This document shows, piece by piece, positions 57,369-64,000 of a DNA stretch of 64,000 nucleotides (positions are counted from its first letter, which is position 1; each line of letters begins with the position of its first letter). The DNA comes from Lampris incognitus. Taxonomy: Eukaryota; Chordata; Actinopteri; Lampriformes; Lampridae. The DNA is taken from assembly GCF_029633865.1 (NCBI RefSeq), contig NC_079214.1:22562373-22626372 (forward strand). The letters run 5' to 3'. Below the pieces are notes generated by a model. It did no database searches and was not told the DNA's origin. It worked only from the letters and a program-made list of their open reading frames with translations. The translations under genes and the position numbers were made by a program.

Positions 57369-58690
57369 AGCTGATGGGCCTGAGTAACCGGAGAAGGGCC
57401 AAGAGTAATGGCCCCACACTAAAGGGTGAGGTTGCCCGCCGAGCAGAGCACGAGTGCCAGACAGCCTTCACACTGAGGCACCATGGCACTCCCACCAGGC
57501 ACTGGGGAATAACTAGAAAATGTTCACTATTGCACTTGCTACATTTTTGCTGTTTACTTGTTCAGTGGCACTATGCACAGTGACCTTGTTAGGTTAGACA
57601 AGGGGTCCCTCGCACTTATGCAGTTTCCCAGACTTGTGGCCAGACAGATGGGAGTCAGCCCAGGGTTTAGAAATAGATAACTTTTTGTTGTTGTTGCATA
57701 TTAAAGAAATCACGCAAGTTTCATTGGCAAATGCCATACAGTGCCTTTACATTTTTTTTCCCCTTCATTCCAGTTGGCATGTTAATTTTTTTTCCTGTGC
57801 AAGCCAACGGTTTTTGTTTTTTTTTTTAATTTGGAAGATAACAAATAGGCTTCATTTAATCGGTCGCATTTCAGACATTTTTACGCAGTTTTTTACTAAC
57901 TTGTACACAAACGGTTTTAAGTCACAACATAAATTTTGAACAGAATTCTGCCAAGTGGCTTTTTAATTATTTTTCTCCCCCTCCCCCGTTTTGCTACTCG
58001 GCCACAATGCAATTCTCTGTGGCTGTTGGTGTTTCCTTTGCCATCACATAGTTCTCCTGAATTGGCACAAAATGTTATGACTTTGCTTGCCCTTGTTGGT
58101 TCAGTTCATTTTGCCTTGTTGATCCAGTGTATAAGTGTTAACATTACTGGATGTGGCATTGATCTAGTATAAAGTGTAACAACATTACTGGACATGGCTT
58201 TAATACACCCCCCTCCCCCCCCCAAAAAAAATTTTTTTGGATCTTATCAAGACTGAACATGACATTGTGATTGTAAATAGTTTGAGTGTTGCACTTTTTA
58301 ATTTGCACTTGAGGGGTCGCAGTGGTTTTTAATCACTTTTTGTACATCAGCAGAGGGACGGGTATCGTCTCGGGCACGTGCCCTGATTCCAACAGCTGCT
58401 TGTTTTCTGTTGATTGTAAGAACTTCCCACTGTACTAGAGCTTGAGTAGACCCCTACCCCCGGCTCTTGCCCTGTCCCCATGCCTTCCTGTTCCGTTGGA
58501 CAGATGTATAAGCTGTGTGCCAAAGACAGTGTCATGACGTTAACCAGTTTGTCTTGCTGAGCCTGTTGTCTAGCCCAGCTGCTTTTTAGAGTTTTCTAAG
58601 TCTACCTCATTGTGGTCTGCCATGTTTGCTGCTACGTACAGATGGAGTATGTTCAGATTGGGCACAATAAAGGTGTTGAAGCATTATTTA
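57369..58690 (+). other. cpeb1 3' UTR
   Basis: About 1.3 kb from the stop to the poly(A) signal. It includes two UUUUUAAU elements of the type CPEB1 itself binds (57,960 and 58,295), but both are more than 350 nt from the hexamer. A C run followed by an A/T run lies at 58,206-58,238. Confidence 0.75.
58666..58671 (+). terminator. cpeb1 poly(A) signal
   Basis: AATAAA in the context GGGCACAATAAAGGTG, followed within 40 bases by a TTTATTGTATCTGG U/G-rich element. Confidence 0.75.
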
Positions 58691-59486
58691 TTGTATCTGG
58701 TCTCTTCATTTGAACATGCAAGCTGCATTTAGGTTTTTTTTAAAGGATTAACATTTAGTTGCTTAACAGGACTTGCTGTGTTGGGATCCTTGTTAATCAC
58801 GGGTAAACCAAATGTCTGCATGCCAGAACTGTTCAATTATTGATGTAGCGGTATAAGAACTAATGACTGCAAATTAGGTACTAGGAGCATCTTCCCTGCT
58901 TTTTTTGCTTTTTAACCTTGGAGGGCTGAGCAATGAGGTGCCCTGGGGAACGTAATGCATGTATACACTGAGCCAAAACCTTATGACCACGCGGTGGCAG
59001 CAAGCCAAGTAGGGCACTCCAGACATGTGTATGCAGTGTAACGCAAAGCACTTGTCCAACAAGAACGAGTCAACATTTGCTTGGTTTGCCTGTGAATAAC
59101 ATGACATTTTTGCATTTGAGAGTTTTAAATGGTGTATTGACAATTTTTCCAACATGTCCTAGTTTGACCATTATACTCGATACCCTGGTGTATGGTTTGA
59201 GATCTCAGGTCATGTTTTGTCTTTCTGATGCCGACATTGCAATGTGTCTGCACTGAATAACCAATTTAAAATTGTCAGTCAATACCATTTTCAAATGGTG
59301 ACTGTTTGATAGTGTTCATTTCCTACTCTTCTAAAATATATGCAACTACAAATTCTTAGTAAGGGATGAAATTTTTCATTTAAGTAGCATAAACATACCA
59401 GATGTGGCCCAGTTGTTTGAAGCACTATGCTTGTGAAGACATTTTGTGAACCTTCTAAGAAAAAAAGATATCCCTGATAACTTTTC
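58691..59486. other. spacer between the convergent genes cpeb1 and rps17
   Basis: About 800 bp with no exon or recognisable repeat between the two facing poly(A) signals. Confidence 0.5.
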
Positions 59487-59492
59487 TTTATT
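59487..59492 (-). terminator. rps17 poly(A) signal
   Basis: TTTATT on the plus strand gives AATAAA on the minus strand, 24 nt after the rps17 stop. Very short 3' UTRs are usual for ribosomal protein genes. Confidence 0.8.
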
Positions 59493-59515
59493 GAAAGAGA
59501 GATGGGTACATATTT

Positions 59516-62500
59516 CTAGACTCCTCTTGGTGTTTTGAAGTTCATTCCAATAGTTGGCTGGGTGACTTGAAGATTGGAAAGGCCACCAAAGTCCTAAGGG
59601 AAAAAAGTTACATTTATCAATGTTTTATAATGACAGTAGTTGATAATGTGTCCTTGTTCATGGATTTGGGAAGGTGAAGTAGGACAGTGGATGCTAGTCA
59701 GTTGTGACTACTATTATAGGCAGGCTCCAAGTGTGACTAACCATAATGGCCAAACTGCTAATAAATCTCTCAACAGATTACATCACATTTTCATAACATC
59801 TGGATGGAATTTTTTTTTTTTTTTAATAAGGACCATATTAAGCATGTTGAGACTTGACAGTCCTCTCTGCCCCTGTACAGACAGCAGTGGGATCCAGTCA
59901 TGTGCCATGGAAGACCACATGTATATGGGTTTTAATTCCAAAATGACACTAGCTGATTTCACCAACTTGTACCTTTACTGTATGATTGTGGGGGGAATAA
60001 AATCCTGATGCATCCCCTTTTCAAACTGAGTTGAGACTACTGTTATATTGTGTGAACAGAGATGATATGAGCTGCATCAGCGAGCCGACCAAGGCTACGC
60101 AATCCTAGGGACATTCAATGTGTCTCAAAAAGAGACAACATGGGTTGGTAATTCTCTAAAGCAGCGGGGCTCGGACATGACCAACTCGGAAGACAATTTT
60201 TTTTTTTTCTTGGAAAGAGCCACATTACAAAAATATGCCTCCTCGCCCAACCTTCGTAGGGTCGTAGGTTGCTCTTATTGGGAAATTGGATTATTGATGT
60301 TACTGCTGGAAACTGACTCATGCTTTGATGGACTGCACCAACTATCACACAGAGCGCAGCCTCATGCAAGCAGAGCTTTCAGAAATTGAAGTTAACAGGT
60401 CATTCAGTGAAATCAATACTCAGCACGTGAACTTTGTGAAACAAAAAGAATTCAATTTTCTCCATGGCACTGGACTCTACGCAAGGATTTAGCTCATTCA
60501 ATGGAGTTCTACAAGTGACCTGTGGAGGGCAGCAGTATGCCTTTCCTATGTCTAGTCTGCCCCAAATTCATCAGAAGGTTACTGCTGCCAGTGTCTCAGA
60601 CAATATCTGGTTAAAAACCAATGGAAAATGCAAAATCGGAGATTTAAAAGACTCGCCATATAGTCATCAAAGAGCCGCATACAGCTCACAAGTCGCAGTC
60701 TGAGTACCTCTGTTGTAAAGTGAGCCTGGTGTCCAGAAACATCCAAGTCATTTTTAATGAAACTGCTTGCACTCAGGTATTTTAGACTAGCGGATGACTT
60801 TGATCGCCTGACAAAAACACACGCACACAAAATGAGCAGTGTGATCTTTCTGTTAATCACAATTTCTAGGATATTGTCACCAGGACCCTCTACCTCATCA
60901 GGATGGCATTGTAGCGAAAATTATCCTCATATCCGATCCCTGCCACATACATGATCATGACACTGCGAGGACTTTGTCAGAGCCTGACTCAGAAAAACCT
61001 CACTGCGACAACACTAATGCCCCTTTTCCACTACATGGTACCGGCTCAACTCGACTCGCAGAGTGTCGTTTTCCATTACTGTAACAGTACCCTCAGTGTA
61101 GCTGGTCTGCATTGATTTTGGTACCCGCTCCAGTTTTTTTGGAACCTTGACAAAGGTGGTACCAGAAAAGTGGTAACAGTTACCAAAATGGCAGTACTTT
61201 CCGGTAATGGAAAACGAAAAAGTTGAGTTGAGCCGAGCCAGTACCATGTAGTCGAAAAGGGGCATAAGATGGCCAAAACTGCAGAATTGCAGTGTGTGTG
61301 TGGGGGTGGGGGGGGGCTTAGGAAAATCAGCTGGTGTAGTGTTGGATTGGAATGAAAACCCATGTGCACATGATTCCCCACGGCACATGACTGAGTACCA
61401 CTATTTTAAAGACAAAACGAGAATAAATTCATTTTGTTTACAACTGCGCGCAGATCAAAAGTGTGTTTATTTTAGACTGAATAAGCTCAGTCTAAAATAA
61501 ACACACTTTTGATCCATCCAGGAAGTTACAAGGCTCCATGGAAAAGCAGTCGCAGAGAGCGCCATCTGAAAAAGTCCTTTACTCACCAGCATTTTCAACA
61601 TCTCCTTGGTATCTGGATCAACCTCAATGAGCTCCTGGTCCAGTGCAGAAACCTAGTAAAACAAGATCCAGAATAAGGTTGAAGAACTTGAACTCAAGTC
61701 CGTTCTGCAGCATCTCTTTTAAGTGCTTTACTTCCTTTCAGACATGTATGAATTCTTTTGAGAACATAGACGGCAGTGGCTCAGAGGTAGAGCAGGTTAT
61801 ATTAATGGGAGGGTTGCGGGTTCAATCCTTGGCTCCTCCTTACAAAAAAAGATCAGTGTCCTTGGGCAAGACACCTAACCTCTTATTTCTCCTGATGAGC
61901 TGGTTGTTACCTTGCATAATTGACACCGCCATCGGTGTGTGTGCGTGGGTGAATATGAGGCATTCGTTGATTGTAAAGCACTTTGAATGGCTATGCAGCT
62001 AGAAAAGTGCTATATAAATGCAAACCATTTAACATAAAGCAAGCAAAAGCTGTCAATTCATAAACTACTCAATAGCCACACCAGTTACTTTTGAACATTA
62101 TGCTACAGCTAGAAAAAATACGTAATTTCAAATGCCCTTTCCCCCCAAACTACTATACCCCCACATCATATACTGAGTGCGTCCTGAGAAAAGCTATATG
62201 CTAACATAACTGATGCTATTTTCAAACTGGATACTACGGCAATAATAGTTTGATCAGCACAGGAGCTACATATAAAGCTATGAAGCCTGGCTTTGGACAT
62301 CTGTCCAACGTCTGTCCACTTTAACACGGCAGCTTGCGCTTTCCTGCTGAGGGAATAGCTTCTGAATAGTAACACAAATGCCTACATATAACTGCAATGG
62401 GGGAAAAAGTTTAGATGTTTTTAGGTGTATCCTAAGACTTTTCCCATGCATTTGGCAGGAAGAGAAGCACTCCTACTTCAAAAGATTAATGTGCAACAGA

Positions 62501-62687
62501 TGTACTGCCTATTGAAACGATATCATTTAGATGTGGGGTTGAGAAAGGCAGAAAAGGATTTTTCCTAGAGAGCCTACACACCTCTGGGACATAGTTGTCT
62601 CTCCTCTCCCTCTCCTCCTCTTGCAGCTTGATGGAGATGCCTCGGACTGGACCTCTCTGGATGCGTTTCATCAGATGAGTTACATAT
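59516..62687 (-). CDS. rps17: 40S ribosomal protein S17 (eS17), 3' exons
   Basis: Three exons on the minus strand: 62,687-62,582 (35 codons plus one base), 61,652-61,587 (22 codons) and 59,593-59,516 (25 codons plus stop). All have AG/GT borders and matching phase. Translations include [48 protein letters not shown] and [20 protein letters not shown]. These correspond to about the last 83 of 135 residues of eS17, a small-subunit head protein. The first exons, encoding MGRVR onward, are not found before 64,000 and must lie beyond the edge, past the Tc1 copy. The end reads PRGV rather than the longer PRGPV of mammals. The gene is convergent with cpeb1, an adjacency also seen in mammals. Confidence 0.95.
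61018..61264. mobile_element. Harbinger-type MITE in rps17 intron
   Basis: The 247-bp unit begins TGCCCCTTTTCCACTACATG and ends with its near-inverse, giving about 40-bp inverted repeats. It is flanked by TAA at 61,015-61,017 and 61,265-61,267. A three-base TWA duplication is characteristic of PIF/Harbinger insertion. It has no coding capacity. Confidence 0.8.
61453..61514. repeat. perfect 26-bp inverted repeat with 10-nt loop
   Basis: The arm 61,453-61,478 (starting GATCAAAAGTGTG) is an exact reverse complement of 61,489-61,514, with loop GAATAAGCTC. It lies 73 bp past the donor of the 61,587-61,652 exon of rps17, inside the transcribed intron, and would form a very stable RNA hairpin. Confidence 0.9.
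61770..62031 (+). repeat. tRNA-derived SINE, family B copy 2
   Basis: ACGGCAGTGGCTCAGAGGTA head, GGTTCAATCC B box near 61,820, GTCCTTGGGCAAGACACCTA body and GTGCTATATAAATGCAAACC tail. It is antisense within an rps17 intron. The GT segment is short compared with the copy at 23,652. Confidence 0.75.
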
Positions 62688-62699
62688 CTAGGAAGACAA

Positions 62700-63360
62700 G
62701 ATTTAAGCAAAAACTAATCAAATTGAAAAGACAACTGTCAACCCAGAGAGAGACAGTAATCTAGACAAAGACTCACACAGTAAGATTTGTTACTAAATGG
62801 CTTAGTCATCAATCTCAAACTCTATTTGGATAAAAAACTGAAAGAGGGGCCTTGGTTTTTAGTACTGTTCTTGTCCTCTGATGTATAGCTATAAATATTG
62901 TTGCTACACATCAGAAAAGCTCATTCAAACAAGAGAATACGTGCCACTTGTAGTGGCAGAGTATGTTATGGAAGATTCTACCCCAAGTGTGGACTCTTAC
63001 CCAACAATAAAATCTCTGCAAACTACTAAGTAGTATATTGTTCACTCTTCTCCATCTTTCCATGGTCATCCAGTACTCTTTAATGCCACCATATAATGCA
63101 CGTTAACCATAAAATCACCTTAATTTTAACATGCTGAGTCAATTTCACTATAGTTTGTCTGGTCATTTGAAGATAGTCCCTTTTGTCCAAGAGAAAGTGT
63201 TGTATTTTCTTATTCCCCTTGCTTACTTATATATATACTTTATTACAGTGATTCCCAAAAGTGTGGGCTGTGTCGGTACTGTGGTTGGGCCGCGAGAGGT
63301 CATTTACATTAAATAGTTTTTAATTTTCAATTTTTAAATTAAGTTTGAAATTACCATGAA
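62700..63360. other. rps17 intron, no further exon seen
   Basis: I searched the minus strand for the upstream rps17 exon (IIPSKKLRNKIAG-like) and found nothing. Confidence 0.5.
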
Positions 63361-63365
63361 ATATT

Positions 63366-63368
<3 letters not shown>

Positions 63369-63416
<48 letters not shown>
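63369..63416. repeat. TA microsatellite at a Tc1 insertion point
   Basis: About 24 TA units directly followed by the Tc1 end, as expected for an element that targets TA. Confidence 0.95.
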
Positions 63417-63419
<3 letters not shown>

Positions 63420-64000
63420 TACCGTTCAAAAGTTTGGGATCACCCAAACAATTTTGTGTTTTCCATGAAAAGTCACACTTATTCACCACCATATGTTGTG
63501 AAATGAATAGAAAATAGAGTCAAGACATTGACAAGGTTAGAAATAATGATTTGTATTTGAAATAAGATTTTTTTTACATCAAACTTTGCTTTCGTCAAAG
63601 AATCCTCCATTTGCAGCAATTACAGCATTGCAGACCTTTGGCATTCTAGCTGTTAATTTGTTGAGGTAATCTGGAGAAATTGCACCCCACGCTTCCAGAA
63701 GCAGCTCCCACAAGTTGGATTGGTTGGATGGGCACTTCTTGCGTACCATACGGTCAAGCTGCTCCCACAACAGCTCAATGGGGTTCAGATCTGGTGACTG
63801 CGCTGGCCACTCCATTACCGATAGAATACCAGCTGCCTGCTTCTGCTCTAAATAGTTCTTGCACAATTTGGAGGTGTGTTTAGGGTCATTGTCCTGTTGT
63901 AGGATGAAATTGGCTCCAATCAAGCGCTGTCCACTGGGTATGGCATGGCGTTGCAAAATGGAGTGATAGCCTTCCTTATTCAGAATCCCTTTTACCCTGT
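63417..64000 (-). mobile_element. Tc1-like transposon, first family, cut by the window edge
   Basis: It starts CACTACCGTTCAAAAGTTTG, the same end as 6,120-7,316, and carries the 3' half of the transposase gene on the minus strand. The right end lies outside the window. The first 320 bp are almost identical to both arms of the palindromic copy. Confidence 0.92.
63579..64000 (-). CDS. Tc1-like transposase, C-terminal part
   Basis: The frame is open from the window edge (64,000) to a stop at 63,579, about 140 residues, without interruption. It shows [15 protein letters not shown] with the second catalytic Asp, [19 protein letters not shown] with the final glutamate of the DD34E triad, and the C-terminal AAWG/AVIAANGGFFDESKV-type end. 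The N-terminal DNA-binding part and first catalytic Asp would be beyond the edge. Whether the whole enzyme is intact cannot be judged here. Confidence 0.85.
   Translation of the reverse strand, partial: RVKGILNKEGYHSILQRHAIPSGQRLIGANFILQQDNDPKHTSKLCKNYLEQKQAAGILSVMEWPAQSPDLNPIELLWEQLDRMVRKKCPSNQSNLWELLLEAWGAISPDYLNKLTARMPKVCNAVIAANGGFFDESKV

Overview
The window is nuclear DNA from a ray-finned fish, most likely a teleost. It holds intron-rich vertebrate genes with GT-AG splice sites, many CA, GA and ATCT microsatellites, Tc1-like transposons, tRNA-derived SINEs with LINE-like tails, and Penelope-like and Ty3/gypsy retroelements. Nothing prokaryotic is present.

Three host genes can be reconstructed. 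The RNA-binding protein gene rbpms2 (+) has seven coding exons from 26,719 to 34,355 and a 3' UTR exon ending near 36,110. The cytoplasmic polyadenylation factor gene cpeb1 (+) has twelve coding exons from 45,157 to 57,368 and a poly(A) signal at 58,666. The ribosomal protein gene rps17 (-) shows its last three coding exons (62,687 to 59,516) and its first exons lie beyond the right edge. cpeb1 and rps17 are convergent, with under 1 kb between their poly(A) signals. An orphan terminal exon resembling slc25a15 (mitochondrial ornithine carrier, -) lies at 43,979-44,160 and looks like a dead fragment.

The rest is repeat-rich. Bases 1-16,000 hold a 4 kb gypsy element missing most of gag, protease and reverse transcriptase, a strikingly palindromic Tc1 derivative directly beside it, and a second Tc1-like element with a broken transposase. 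Bases 16,000-26,500 are mainly non-coding, with simple repeats and two SINE families. The spacer between rbpms2 and cpeb1 (36.1-45.1 kb) holds tRNA-like elements with short inverted ends, LINE remnants, an hAT-type MITE and a long CT tract. cpeb1 introns contain a piggyBac-like element nested in an hAT-like element (intron 4) and a Penelope-like element nested in a Tc1 element (intron 7). The rps17 introns carry a SINE, a Harbinger-type MITE and a perfect 26-bp hairpin, and a further Tc1 copy runs off the right edge.

Functionally, rbpms2 and cpeb1 both encode mRNA-binding regulators known from oocytes, and they sit in the same orientation about 9 kb apart. Exon boundaries, frames and target-site duplications were worked out by hand from the sequence. 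Family names rest on recognised protein and repeat motifs, with no database search.
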